A stretch of 46,097 bases of DNA, from positions 1 to 46,097 of the forward strand of contig JACQPO010000140.1 of NCBI GenBank assembly GCA_016207545.1, given 5' to 3'. Position 1 is the stretch's first letter. Each line of letters begins with the position of its first letter. Positions 22,449 through 30,660 of the stretch are shown piece by piece. The position numbers were made by a program, and so were the translations under genes. Below the pieces are notes generated by a model. That model made no database searches. It saw only the letters and a program-made list of their open reading frames with translations, and was not told the DNA's origin. This DNA is from Methanobacteriota archaeon (GTDB taxonomy: Archaea; Thermoplasmatota; Thermoplasmata; RBG-16-68-12; EA-27).

Positions 22449-23789
22449 CTACGCAGGGAGCTCGAAGCCGCCGCTCTGAAGCTGCTTCATGAGCTGCTTC
22501 CGCATCTTCCGGTTCCCCGCAATCCCCTTGATCGCCTTCCGGCTCATGTTGTAGTGGCGCAAGAGCTCCTTGATGTCCTTCGGGTGCGTGCCGCTCCCGC
22601 GTGCGATCCGCAGGATCCGCGAGGCCTTGATAAGCTTCGGGTCCGCCTTCTCCTCCGCGGTCATCGACTGCAGGATGACCTTGAACTTCTTCAGGCGCTC
22701 CTGGGTCGCCCCGAGGTCCTCCTCCTTCATCCGCCCCGCCATCCCGGGGAACGCGGACAGGAGGCGGTCGAGGCTGCCCATCTTCCCGAGCATCCCGAGC
22801 TGCTTCTCGAACAGGTTGAGGTCGAACTTCCCGGACAGGAGGTCCTTCGTGAGCGCCTCCGCTTCCGCCTCGTCCAGGGTCTCCTGGGCCTTCTCGAGCA
22901 GGGATTCGAGGTCCCCCATGCCGAGGAGCCGAGACAGGAACCGCGGCGGCTCGAACTTCTCGAGGTCGTCGAGGTGCTCGCCGACCCCGAGGAACACGAT
23001 CGGCGCCCCCGTCTCCGCGACCGCGCTGAGCGCGCCCCCGCCCTTCGCGGTGCCGTCGAGCTTCGTGACGATGACGGAGGTGACCCCGACCGCGTCGTGG
23101 AACGCCTTCGCCTGCGGCCCCGCCTGCTGCCCGGTCGACGCGTCGAGGACGAGGACCGTCTCGTCCGGTTTCACGAGTTTCGCGATCTGCTTGATCTCCC
23201 GGATCAGGTCGTCCTCGAGCGCATGGCGGCCCGCGGAGTCGACGACGAGGACGTCTTTGTCCCGAAACTCGTCGAGCCCGCGGCGGACAACGGCCTCCGC
23301 ATTTCGCTCGCCGGGGACGCCGAACACGGGGATCTGGATTTGCTGGCCGATTTGCGACAGCTGGTCGAACGCCGCCGGGCGGTGGACGTCCCCCGCGACG
23401 AGGCCGACGGACAGCCCGCGCTTGTGAAGGTACTGCGCGAGCTTCCCGATCGTCGTCGTCTTCCCCTGCCCGTACAGGCCGACCATGAGGATGCGTTGGG
23501 GCGTGAGCAGGAATTCCTTCGGCTTCCCGAGGATCTTGACGAGCTCCTCGTAGATGATCCGGATGACGTGCTCCCGTGGGCTCATGCCGGCCGGGGGCTT
23601 CTCCGCAAGCGCGCGGCGCTCGACCTCCCGGGTCAGGGTGAGCGCGAGTTGGACGTCCACGTCCGCTTGGAGGAGCGCGCGCTGGATGTCCCGGACGACC
23701 TCCTTGACGAGGGCGGGGTCGACGTGGGACGCGCCCGCAATCTTTCGGAGCGCATTCCGAAGGGACGCGCCGAGGGCCTCGAGGACCAT
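22449..23789 (-). CDS. srp54: Signal recognition particle protein SRP54
   Basis: SRP54 binds signal sequences and SRP RNA and is a GTPase that docks with FtsY. The ATG at 23789 gives 446 residues; a GTG two codons upstream is also possible. The N domain is followed by the G domain with GLYGQGKTTTIGKLA (G1, with Tyr and Gln where GLxGSGKTT is usual), VDSAGRHALEDD (G3, Ser for Thr), TKLDGTAKGGGALS (G4) and FLGVGEHLDDLEKFEP. The M domain has the RNA-binding RILRIARGSGTHPKDIKELL and a Met-rich region. The 23S gene lies elsewhere; no SRP RNA gene is seen nearby. Confidence 0.96.
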   Translation of the reverse strand: MVLEALGASLRNALRKIAGASHVDPALVKEVVRDIQRALLQADVDVQLALTLTREVERRALAEKPPAGMSPREHVIRIIYEELVKILGKPKEFLLTPQRILMVGLYGQGKTTTIGKLAQYLHKRGLSVGLVAGDVHRPAAFDQLSQIGQQIQIPVFGVPGERNAEAVVRRGLDEFRDKDVLVVDSAGRHALEDDLIREIKQIAKLVKPDETVLVLDASTGQQAGPQAKAFHDAVGVTSVIVTKLDGTAKGGGALSAVAETGAPIVFLGVGEHLDDLEKFEPPRFLSRLLGMGDLESLLEKAQETLDEAEAEALTKDLLSGKFDLNLFEKQLGMLGKMGSLDRLLSAFPGMAGRMKEEDLGATQERLKKFKVILQSMTAEEKADPKLIKASRILRIARGSGTHPKDIKELLRHYNMSRKAIKGIAGNRKMRKQLMKQLQSGGFELPA

Positions 23790-23813
23790 GGACACACGCC
23801 CATGTGGGCGCCG

Positions 23814-23823
23814 TTATATGAAC
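23814..23823 (-). promoter_or_regulatory. srp54 promoter (TATA box)
   Basis: Minus-strand GTTCATATAA lies about 25-34 bp before the ATG at 23789, so the transcript probably starts within a few bases of that codon. Confidence 0.6.
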
Positions 23824-23854
23824 GCTCCCGCGTGAGGAGCACGTCCGTTAACGA

Positions 23855-23930
23855 ATTGAAAAAGAGAAGGGAGGGCTAGCCTGTCAGAAGGGATGGGATG
23901 CACTCTAACGTACTAGCCCAAAATTCCCCC
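23855..23930 (-). ncRNA. Candidate small RNA (unknown class)
   Basis: A near-consensus archaeal promoter on the minus strand (CGAAA then TATATATA, 23953-23967) points to a start near 23930, in a stretch with no protein-coding frame. The predicted transcript of about 75 nt begins GGGGGAATTTT, contains the perfect 7-bp pair GGGCTAG (23913-23919) / CTAGCCC (23873-23879), and runs into the T-rich TTCTCTTTTTC (about 23858-23868), a typical archaeal terminator. It is not a tRNA (no T-arm) and lacks C/D boxes. The T-tract could instead end the upstream operon. Confidence 0.35.
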
Positions 23931-23952
23931 GTGCGCGTAATCCGAAGCACGA

Positions 23953-23967
23953 TATATATACATTTCG
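23953..23967 (-). promoter_or_regulatory. Strong BRE-TATA promoter on the minus strand
   Basis: Read on the minus strand the site is CGAAATGTATATATA: a BRE-like CGAAA two bases before an eight-base TATA. It is the best promoter match in the window, yet no protein gene lies downstream within 130 bp before srp54's own promoter. Confidence 0.6.
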
Positions 23968-23999
23968 TCCAGACGAGTGTCAAGTCGAAACGAGGGTCG

Positions 24000-24383
24000 T
24001 CAGAGGGTCAAAATCAGGAGCAGGACGGTCAGAGCGGGGAGGGCGAAGGCCACGTTCGCGAGTGGATCCGCCTTCGGGGGAAGTCCCGCGGTCCCCGCCG
24101 CGGCGACGATCGAGCCCAGGACCGGGGGCGGTAAGAGCATCGGCAGCCCCGCGCCAATGGCGAGGAGGGCCCCGAGGGCCTGGGCGGGCATCGGCCGGTT
24201 CGCAACGGCGACCGCCAGGAGCCCGGCGAGCAGGACCGCGACGGACGGGAAAGGCCAGCGCAGGGCCACTCCGACGACCCCGTGGAGGGCCATCGCGACG
24301 AGGGCCGCGGTCAGCGGGTTGCGCACGCCCCCCGTCACGACGCGGGGGCGCGTCACGGTTTCGCGTACAGTCAGCCGATCCAC
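24000..24383 (-). CDS. Small membrane protein coupled to the TctA-like permease
   Basis: A GTG at 24383 lies inside the end of the upstream gene (13-bp overlap), giving 127 residues with about four hydrophobic helices (roughly 24-40, 45-62, 65-90, 108-126). The size and helix count resemble TctB, the small subunit of tripartite tricarboxylate transporters, but the sequence shows no TctB motif, so this is only suggested by context. It is the last gene of the hyuA-hyuB-permease operon. Confidence 0.55.
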   Translation of the reverse strand: MDRLTVRETVTRPRVVTGGVRNPLTAALVAMALHGVVGVALRWPFPSVAVLLAGLLAVAVANRPMPAQALGALLAIGAGLPMLLPPPVLGSIVAAAGTAGLPPKADPLANVAFALPALTVLLLILTL

Positions 24384-25726
24384 CCGAGGACAAGCGGGAC
24401 GAGCAGGGCACCCATGAGGTGTACGCGGCGAATCCCCACGAGGGGCGGGATCAACCCGATTGCGGCGGCGGTACCCAGGACAAGGAGGCCGAGCGGTCCG
24501 GTCGCAAGGAAGACGCCCACGGTCAGCGCGATCGCGACCGCCCGCACGAGCCGCGCGTACCGGACCCGGCCCGCGAGAAGCGCGAACGGCCGCACGAGCC
24601 GGGACGTGCAGCCATAGGCGAGCGCCGCCGAGACGAGAAGGGCGAGCAGGACCGCCGCGAACAGAGCCGGCACGTTGCCCGCGGGCTGCCACACGGGCAG
24701 GGGGTCAGCGACCGCCTCCACGGCCGCTGCGACCCCGCTCCGCGCACGAAGCACGACGAACAGGGTCGCGAACGTGAACACGGTCGTGGCGGTATTCGCC
24801 GCCCCCGCCGCGAAGAGGAACTCCCGGTCGGCCTCGGGATCCCCCTCGCGCGGCTCCCCACCCGCGAGCATCTGGGCGACAACGGTTGCGCTCGCGCCGC
24901 CGAGCCCGGGGAACCAGCTGACCGTCGCCCCGGCCAGCGTGCCGGAGACGAGCCCCCGGGTTCGCCGCCACGGCGGGAGCGGCTCCGCGGGCCCGAGGTC
25001 CTGGGGCGGCAACCGCCCGCGGTGGTTCGCGCCCAAGAGGAGGGTCGGCAGGCCGAAGAGCCCCGTAAACAACGGGAAGAGGACGAGGGATGCCGTCGGT
25101 ACCGAAACGGGCCGCCAGGAATCGGTCAGGAAGCCCGCGCGGAGGACGACCGCGCCGAGGACGCCAGAGAGGAGGAGGACCACGACGGCCCAGGCCCGCT
25201 TCCGCCCGTCCGGCCGGCTGCCGCGGCGCTCCGTCACGAGGAGGAGGGCGACAAGGAGGAGCAGGAGGAAGGGGACGAGCGCGCGGAGCCGCTCGTAGCC
25301 CTCCACGGGATCGCCCAGCAGGAGCCGGAAGGGGAGCAGGAAGGGGATCGCGAGCAAGGCGGCAAGGAAGGCCCCCCGCACGCCGAGAAGGACGGCTTCC
25401 ATCCCTCGACCCTGGGCGAGGAGGCGATGCCCGGGCAGCACGCTGAGCGCGGTGTCCGCGTCCGGGGCGCCGAGGAACACGGAGGGAAGGAGGGCGGCCA
25501 TGCTGTGCGCGACCGCCGCGGCCGCGAGGAACGAGGCGAGGGCAACCGCCTCCTGACCGGGCCCGACGAGGCCCACCAGCCCGGCCGCGATCACGGGCTC
25601 GGCCGCGAGGACTGCGAGGGCGACGTTGTTCACGTGGATGCCGGGAAGGAGCCCCGTGGCGAGGCCGGCGCCGACGCCCAGGACCGCGAACAGGAGGACG
25701 AGGAGCCAGGAGAGGCCGACGTCCAC
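24371..25726 (-). CDS. TctA-family (DUF112, PF01970) permease-like membrane protein
   Basis: I place the start at the GTG at 25726, which opens directly into the first helix (VDVGLSWLLVLLFAVLGVGA); the frame is open further upstream but overlaps hyuB. The 451-residue protein has about 12 hydrophobic helices and two related half-repeats, each with a Pro-Gly motif: ATGLLPGIHVNNVALAVL near the N-terminus and GATVSWFPGLGGASATVVAQ near residue 290. This is the arrangement of TctA/DUF112 proteins. Characterised TctA proteins import carboxylates with a binding protein, TctC, which is not seen here. hyuB ends 37 bp upstream. Confidence 0.72.
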   Translation of the reverse strand: MDVGLSWLLVLLFAVLGVGAGLATGLLPGIHVNNVALAVLAAEPVIAAGLVGLVGPGQEAVALASFLAAAAVAHSMAALLPSVFLGAPDADTALSVLPGHRLLAQGRGMEAVLLGVRGAFLAALLAIPFLLPFRLLLGDPVEGYERLRALVPFLLLLLVALLLVTERRGSRPDGRKRAWAVVVLLLSGVLGAVVLRAGFLTDSWRPVSVPTASLVLFPLFTGLFGLPTLLLGANHRGRLPPQDLGPAEPLPPWRRTRGLVSGTLAGATVSWFPGLGGASATVVAQMLAGGEPREGDPEADREFLFAAGAANTATTVFTFATLFVVLRARSGVAAAVEAVADPLPVWQPAGNVPALFAAVLLALLVSAALAYGCTSRLVRPFALLAGRVRYARLVRAVAIALTVGVFLATGPLGLLVLGTAAAIGLIPPLVGIRRVHLMGALLVPLVLGWIG

Positions 25727-25763
25727 GTCCGGGAATCCGCGCGGAACGGGTTGAGCCCGCGCG

Positions 25764-27317
25764 TTACCTGTACGGTGCGGGACCCCATCCACCCCCGCCC
25801 GGCGTCTCGACGACGAGCAAGTCGCCCCGCCGCACCTCGCGGGTGACCTTCGAGGGAAGCGGGCGTTCCTGACCGTCCCGGACGAGGAGGTTTCTTCCGG
25901 GTCGCCCATCCGCCCCTCCGGCGAGGCCTTTCGGGGCGTGACGCCGTCGGTCGGACACGATCGTCAGCGTGCCCTCGTCCCCGAGGAACCGGACCGCGCG
26001 TCGGACGCCGTCGCCGCCAGGGAATCGACCCGCTCCGCCGGAACCGGGGATGAGGCGGTACTCCTCGACTCGGAGCGGGTACGCGAGCTCGAGCGCCTCC
26101 ACGGGCGTGTTCTTCGTGTTCGTCATGTGCGTGTGGACACCGGACATGCCCGGTCGGTAGGGCAGCGCGCCTTCCCCGCCCGCGATCGTCTCGTAGTACG
26201 CGAACGTGGGCGCCCCGAGGAGGAGGTTGTTCATCGTCCCCTGGGACTGCGCGGGGACCCGGTCCGGCCATGCCCCGGCGAGCGCGAGGAACAACGTGTC
26301 CACGATCCGCTGGGAGGTCTCCACGTTCCCCGCGGCGACCGCGGCCGGAGGGCGGGGGTTCAGAAGGCTTCCGGGCGGCGCCTCGACGAGGACCGGTGCA
26401 TAGCATCCGGCGTTCGGCGGCGCCTCCGGGTCCGTGAGGCAGCGGATCACGTAGTACGTCGCGGACCGGGTGACCGCGAGCGGGGCGTTCACGTTTCCCG
26501 CGACCTGATCGTCCGTGCCCGCGAAATCGACGCGGACGTCCGCGCCCAGGGTGACCGCACACCGGATCCGCAGCGGCGCGTCGCGGACCCCGTCGTCGTC
26601 CAAGGCATCCTCGGCTCGGTACGTCCCCGCCGGCGCGGCGGTCAGCGCCGCACGGACGCGCCGCTCGCTGTACGCCAGAATCTCATCCGCAAACGCGTCG
26701 AAGGTCGCGCCGCCATATTTGTCGTAGAGCTCCCGCAACCGCCGCGCCCCGAGCTCGTTCGCGGCCACCTGTGCGCGCAGGTCCCCGAGCCGCTCACGGG
26801 GGTTCCGCATCCCCTCGAGGATCCGCCGCCGGAGTTCCGGGTTCTCCTCGCCGCCGCGCAACCACTTGGCTGGCTCGAGCACGACGCCTTCGTCCTCGAG
26901 GGTCACGCGTCCGACGGGGAACGATCCGGGCGCCTGACCCCCTACGTCCGCGTGGTGGGCGCGGTTCACGACGAACCCGACGAGGCGGCCATCGTGGAAC
27001 ACGGGCTTCGCCAGCGTGATGTCCGGGAGGTGCGAGCCGCCGCGGTACGGGTCGTTCGTGATGAGCTGGTCCCCGTCCACCAGCTCGCCCCCGAACGTCG
27101 CCAGCAGGAACTCGACGGTCAGCGGCATGCCGCCGAGGTGGACGGGGATGTGCTCCGCCTGCGCGATCATCCGTCCCCGTCCGTCGAACAGGGCGCAACT
27201 CGCGTCCATCCGCTCTTTGATATTCGGGGAGTACGCGGTCCGCTTGAGAGCTACGCCCATTTCCTCCGGCACGAACGCGAAGCCGGTTCGAAGGATCTCG
27301 AGCTCCGCGGGGTTCAC
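25764..27317 (-). CDS. hyuB: Hydantoinase B / 5-oxoprolinase family subunit
   Basis: HyuB forms a two-subunit, ATP-dependent amidohydrolase with HyuA that opens hydantoin or 5-oxoproline rings. The 517-residue protein starts with VNPAELEILRTGFAFVPEEMG and has the family segments SPNIKERMDASCALFDGRGR, QAEHIPVHLGGMP, TNDPYRGGSHLPDITLAKPVF, and GGGSGGR-like PGSGGAGRFPGGDG near the C-terminus, ending TPGGGGWG. The GTG start overlaps the hyuA stop by 3 bp (GTGA). Substrate cannot be fixed from sequence: N-methylhydantoin, 5-oxoproline and acetone-carboxylase relatives share this fold. Confidence 0.92.
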   Translation of the reverse strand: MNPAELEILRTGFAFVPEEMGVALKRTAYSPNIKERMDASCALFDGRGRMIAQAEHIPVHLGGMPLTVEFLLATFGGELVDGDQLITNDPYRGGSHLPDITLAKPVFHDGRLVGFVVNRAHHADVGGQAPGSFPVGRVTLEDEGVVLEPAKWLRGGEENPELRRRILEGMRNPRERLGDLRAQVAANELGARRLRELYDKYGGATFDAFADEILAYSERRVRAALTAAPAGTYRAEDALDDDGVRDAPLRIRCAVTLGADVRVDFAGTDDQVAGNVNAPLAVTRSATYYVIRCLTDPEAPPNAGCYAPVLVEAPPGSLLNPRPPAAVAAGNVETSQRIVDTLFLALAGAWPDRVPAQSQGTMNNLLLGAPTFAYYETIAGGEGALPYRPGMSGVHTHMTNTKNTPVEALELAYPLRVEEYRLIPGSGGAGRFPGGDGVRRAVRFLGDEGTLTIVSDRRRHAPKGLAGGADGRPGRNLLVRDGQERPLPSKVTREVRRGDLLVVETPGGGGWGPAPYR

Positions 27318-29233
27318 GCGCCCACCTCCACCGCCAAGACGCCGTGGCGGTCGACACGGAATCGCGCGCCGGGCGGAACAACGGTCGTCGCGTGATCCTC
27401 CTCGACGACGGCAGGGCCTTCCGCTTCGAACCCGACGGGCAAGGCGACGCGCGCGTAGGCAGTGGCCGTCTCGCGGCCCTCGGGGAACACGACGCTTCGG
27501 GTCCCCTTGACGGGCTCTCCGTGAGGCTCGACCGGCGGGACCGGGTGGGGCCGGGGAATGGTCGCGGTCAGCCGCACGGTCACGACCTCGACCGGCTCGT
27601 CCCGCGCCGCGTATCCGTATATCGCCTCGTGGCGGCGATGGAACTCCGCCGGAAGGTCGCCCCCCACGGCCACGTTCACTTCGTAACTCTGACCGACGTA
27701 CCGCAGATCGACGGAGGGCGCGAGGAGCGGCTCCTCCCGGAAGCCTTGCCTCTCGAACGCGCGTCGCGCGCGGTCCGAGAACTCCGCCAGGATGTCCTCG
27801 ACGACGGGCCCCGCGTCCGCGAGCGGCGTCACCTGCGTCCGGCCGAAGTCGTGGCGTAGGTCGCTCACAAGGATTCCGTACGCGGAGAACGCGCCCGGCA
27901 GGAACGGGACGAGGATCCGCGGGATGCCGATGTCGCGCGCCAGGTAGGCGGCGTGCATCGCACCCGCACCGCCAAACGCGAGGAGCGCGAAGTCCCGTGG
28001 GTCGAGGCCTCGCTTCGAGAGGGCCAGGCGCACGGCGGAACCCATGTTCGCGCGGACGACGGACTGGACCGCGACGATCGCCTCGTCGTACGTGCCGAAA
28101 TGCGAGATGAGCGCCTTGGCACCCCGCTTCGCGGCGTGGACTTGGAGCGGCATCGTACCGCCAAGCAGTGCTGTCGGCAGCGCCCCGCCGAGGAGGTCCG
28201 CGTCCGCGACCGTGAACTCCGTGCCGCCACGGCCGTAGCACATCGGCCCCGGCTCGGCCCCCGCACTCCGCGGGCCCACGCGAAGGGCGCCGCCCGCGTC
28301 GAACCACGCCACGCTGCCACCGCCCGCGCCCACGGAAGTGATGTCCACGACCGGCGACGCAATCGGATGCCCCGCCAACGTCGCTTCGATCGTCCACGCC
28401 GCCTGACCGTCCGCGATGACGGACACGTCCGCGCTCGTCCCGCCCATGTCGAACGTGATGACGTTTCGCTCTCCCACGAGGTCCGCGACGACGCGCGCGG
28501 CCGCGACGCCACCCGCGGGCCCGGACAAGAGGAGGTCGAGGGGCCGCGCCCGCACGGCGGGGGACCGAACGACTCCGCCGGAGGACCGCATGACGAGAAA
28601 CGGCGCACCCAAGGAGGCCTCGAGGTCCGCGAGGTACCGGTCCACGAGGGGCTTCACATACGCGTCGAGCACGGTTGTCGACGTGCGCTCGAACTCCCGG
28701 AACTCGGGCAGCACCTCGCTCGAGAGGGACACGGGCAGGTCGGCGAGGGCGTCCCGCACCAAGCGTTCGTGCTCCGGCTTGAGGAACGAGAACAGGAGGC
28801 ACACGGCCACGGACTCCGCCCCGGAGGCGCGCATCTGGGCGGCGATCGCCGCGAGCGCTTCCGGGTCCGGCGCGCGGAGGACGGTGCCGTCCGAGGCTAC
28901 CCGCTCCGCAAGGCCAAACCGTCGTTCCGCGGGCACGAGCGGGTCGGGCCGCGTGACCCGGAAGTCGTAGAGGCTCGGCCGATGCTGGCGGCCGATCGCG
29001 AGGACATCCTCGAACCCCTCCGTCGTCACGAGCGCGGTTCGGGCTCCGCGGCCCTCGAGGACCGCGTTCGTCGCGACCGTGGTCCCGTGCGCCATCGCGG
29101 TGCCGCGGAGCGCGCGCAGGCCGGCAAGGACGGCCGCACCGGGATTCCGCGGCGTCGACGGTACCTTGTGGATCCGCAGGTCCTCGTCCACGAAGTCCGT
29201 GAACGTGCCGCCTACGTCAACGCCGACGAGCAC
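27314..29233 (-). CDS. hyuA: Hydantoinase A / 5-oxoprolinase family subunit
   Basis: HyuA carries the ATP-binding actin-like fold of the complex. The 639-residue protein begins at a GTG with the phosphate-binding VGVDVGGTFTDFV, and has AHGTTVATNAVLEGRGA, MRSSGGVVRSP, LSGPAGGVAAARVVADL, ITFDMGGTSADVSVI and FGGAGAMHAAYLARDIGI, all diagnostic. Length is a little below the usual 650-700. It is the first gene of a minus-strand operon followed by hyuB, a TctA-like permease and a small membrane protein, which suggests import and hydrolysis of a cyclic amide. Confidence 0.93.
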   Translation of the reverse strand: MLVGVDVGGTFTDFVDEDLRIHKVPSTPRNPGAAVLAGLRALRGTAMAHGTTVATNAVLEGRGARTALVTTEGFEDVLAIGRQHRPSLYDFRVTRPDPLVPAERRFGLAERVASDGTVLRAPDPEALAAIAAQMRASGAESVAVCLLFSFLKPEHERLVRDALADLPVSLSSEVLPEFREFERTSTTVLDAYVKPLVDRYLADLEASLGAPFLVMRSSGGVVRSPAVRARPLDLLLSGPAGGVAAARVVADLVGERNVITFDMGGTSADVSVIADGQAAWTIEATLAGHPIASPVVDITSVGAGGGSVAWFDAGGALRVGPRSAGAEPGPMCYGRGGTEFTVADADLLGGALPTALLGGTMPLQVHAAKRGAKALISHFGTYDEAIVAVQSVVRANMGSAVRLALSKRGLDPRDFALLAFGGAGAMHAAYLARDIGIPRILVPFLPGAFSAYGILVSDLRHDFGRTQVTPLADAGPVVEDILAEFSDRARRAFERQGFREEPLLAPSVDLRYVGQSYEVNVAVGGDLPAEFHRRHEAIYGYAARDEPVEVVTVRLTATIPRPHPVPPVEPHGEPVKGTRSVVFPEGRETATAYARVALPVGFEAEGPAVVEEDHATTVVPPGARFRVDRHGVLAVEVGA

Positions 29234-29274
29234 GCGCCCTCATCGCACGTCGCCCCTTAAGCGCGTAGAAAACG

Positions 29275-29306
29275 GGGAGCGACCGCGGCAACCGCGGGAC
29301 GCTCCC
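29275..29306 (-). promoter_or_regulatory. Two-part hairpin upstream of hyuA
   Basis: GGGAGCG (29275-29281) pairs with CGCTCCC (29300-29306), and inside it CCGCGG (29283-29288) pairs with CCGCGG (29292-29297). The element lies 42 bp before the hyuA start, where an operator or leader structure would act. It could also separate the hyuA promoter from the divergent gene. Confidence 0.4.
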
Positions 29307-29389
29307 AATGGCTGGATTCCAGGAACGACGCCGGCGCGGGCGGGACCGTCCGCGTCGGCCCGATCCTGGGACGAGAAAGCGGCGCGCAG

Positions 29390-29396
29390 TATATAG
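29390..29396 (+). promoter_or_regulatory. TATA box of the ACT-domain regulator gene
   Basis: TATATAG lies about 90 bp before the chosen ATG (29485), predicting a leader of about 65 nt that begins inside the inverted repeat at 29400-29441. Confidence 0.55.
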
Positions 29397-29399
29397 CAA

Positions 29400-29441
29400 T
29401 TCTGTCGTTCAAGGTCTGAAAATAGACATCTATCGACAGAA
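29400..29441 (+). promoter_or_regulatory. Nested inverted repeat in the regulator's leader
   Basis: TTCTGTCG (29400-29407) pairs perfectly with CGACAGAA (29434-29441). Inside it GTCT (29414-29417) pairs with AGAC (29424-29427). It begins 4 bp after the TATA box, so it spans the expected transcription start and is well placed as an operator for self-regulation. Confidence 0.5.
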
Positions 29442-29484
29442 AGCTCATACGTCAATGGACACTTCTCGGCATCGAGGTCGTCTC

Positions 29485-29985
29485 ATGTGGGCGAAACTGA
29501 AGCCGTACTTCAAGGGGTTCCCCGCGCAGGAGAAAATCGCCCAGCTGATGGTGAACTACGGACTCCGGGTCAAGGAAGACCGCGTCTACGCGGGGGAAAT
29601 CGAGCTCACGGACAGCGCGGTCGCGCGCGCGGCGGGCGTGGACCGACGGGTCGTGACCGCGACCGTGGAGACGATCCGGAAAACGCCGATCCTTGCAGAG
29701 TTCTTCGGGAAGCTGTGGCCCGTGTGCCACCTGGGGAACGTTGCGCCCCTCATGGGCTGGGGGGCGATTGAAATCCTCCCGACGAACGCGTCGAAGCCCG
29801 GGATTTTGGCGGGGACGTCCTCGATCATCGCGGAGGCGGGGATCAGCGTGCGGCAGGTCATCGTGGACGACCCGGAGGTCTTCGAAGATCCACGGGCGAT
29901 GTTGATTACGGAAAAGCCCGTGCCGGAACGACTGCTGCCGAAGCTCCGGAATCTGGACGGGGTCCGCGGGGTCGTCCTTCGCTAG
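29485..29985 (+). CDS. ACT-domain predicted regulator of amino-acid metabolism (COG2150-like)
   Basis: The ATG at 29485 follows GAGGTCG, a usable ribosome-binding site; an in-frame ATG at 29455 is an alternative. The 166-residue protein has an N-terminal helical part with a likely helix-turn-helix (EIELTDSAVARAAGVDRRVV, TATVETIRKTPILAEFF, about 35-70) and a C-terminal ACT domain (MGWGAIEILPTNASKPGILA, SSIIAEAGISVRQVIVDDPE). ACT domains bind amino acids, so the protein may sense one and regulate transcription. It is divergent from hyuA and ends with a 4-bp overlap with a convergent GTPase gene. Confidence 0.78.
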   Translation: MWAKLKPYFKGFPAQEKIAQLMVNYGLRVKEDRVYAGEIELTDSAVARAAGVDRRVVTATVETIRKTPILAEFFGKLWPVCHLGNVAPLMGWGAIEILPTNASKPGILAGTSSIIAEAGISVRQVIVDDPEVFEDPRAMLITEKPVPERLLPKLRNLDGVRGVVLR

Positions 29986-30566
29986 GGCGTCGCGGTCCGC
30001 GCCACGGTCCGGGCGACGTTCGGGACGAGGATTCGGCGCGCAAGGTCCTCGAACGCCCGCGTCACGTTGTCCCCCCGCTTCGCGCTCGTGAACAGGTACG
30101 GGGAATCGTACGCTTGGCTGAACGCGCGGACGTGGTCCTCCTGCTCTTCGAAGGACTCTACGAGGTCGACCTTGTTCACGAGGATGTGAACGGGGACGTC
30201 TCCCGACACGTCCCACGCCCGGTCGATCCATCCGTCGAGGGACTCGAGGCTCTCCCGGACCGTAACGTCCGCGACCGCCAGGATGGCCTGGCAACCGTAG
30301 AAGTACGATTCCTTGAGGAGCTCGCGGAAGCCCGCGGTGCCCATGACGTCCCAGATCGTCATCACGGCCTCGATCGGCGGGGTGAGCTCCGTGGCGTTCA
30401 GGACGACGGTCTTCTTCGTGACCTTCGCGCCGAGGGTCTGGATGTACGCGTCGTCGAACAGGTCGAGCACGTACCGTCGGATGAGGCTCGTCTTGCCGAC
30501 GCCCGTGTCGCCCACGAGGCACAGCTTCAGCTTGACCCGCGAGCGCGGACGCTCCGCGCGAAGCAC
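29982..30566 (-). CDS. Rab/Ras-like small GTPase
   Basis: The 194-residue protein is a Ras-superfamily G domain: P-loop GDTGVGKTSLIRRY, switch-I TLGAKVTKK, G3 WDVMGTAGF, G4 NKVD, G5 SAKRGDN. As in the GTPase at 13087-13914, the DTAGQ motif is changed to D-x-M-G and the Gln is missing. There is no C-terminal lipidation Cys. The GTG at 30566 has a strong purine-rich site (GGGGGGAGACG) just upstream. Partner and process are unknown. Confidence 0.85.
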   Translation of the reverse strand: MLRAERPRSRVKLKLCLVGDTGVGKTSLIRRYVLDLFDDAYIQTLGAKVTKKTVVLNATELTPPIEAVMTIWDVMGTAGFRELLKESYFYGCQAILAVADVTVRESLESLDGWIDRAWDVSGDVPVHILVNKVDLVESFEEQEDHVRAFSQAYDSPYLFTSAKRGDNVTRAFEDLARRILVPNVARTVARTATP

Positions 30567-30660
30567 CGTCTCCCCCCGTTTGGTTCTCTACGACGTTCAA
30601 GGAAAGGTTCGCTCATAACCGTGCGCGCGTGGGAATCACGGATGATTCTTACGCGCCGAA

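Noticed and set aside
23855..23930. The promoter-hairpin unit as a tRNA or C/D-box RNA
   Set aside because: The GGGCTAG/CTAGCCC stem encloses only 33 nt, there is no T-arm, and no RTGATGA box is present.
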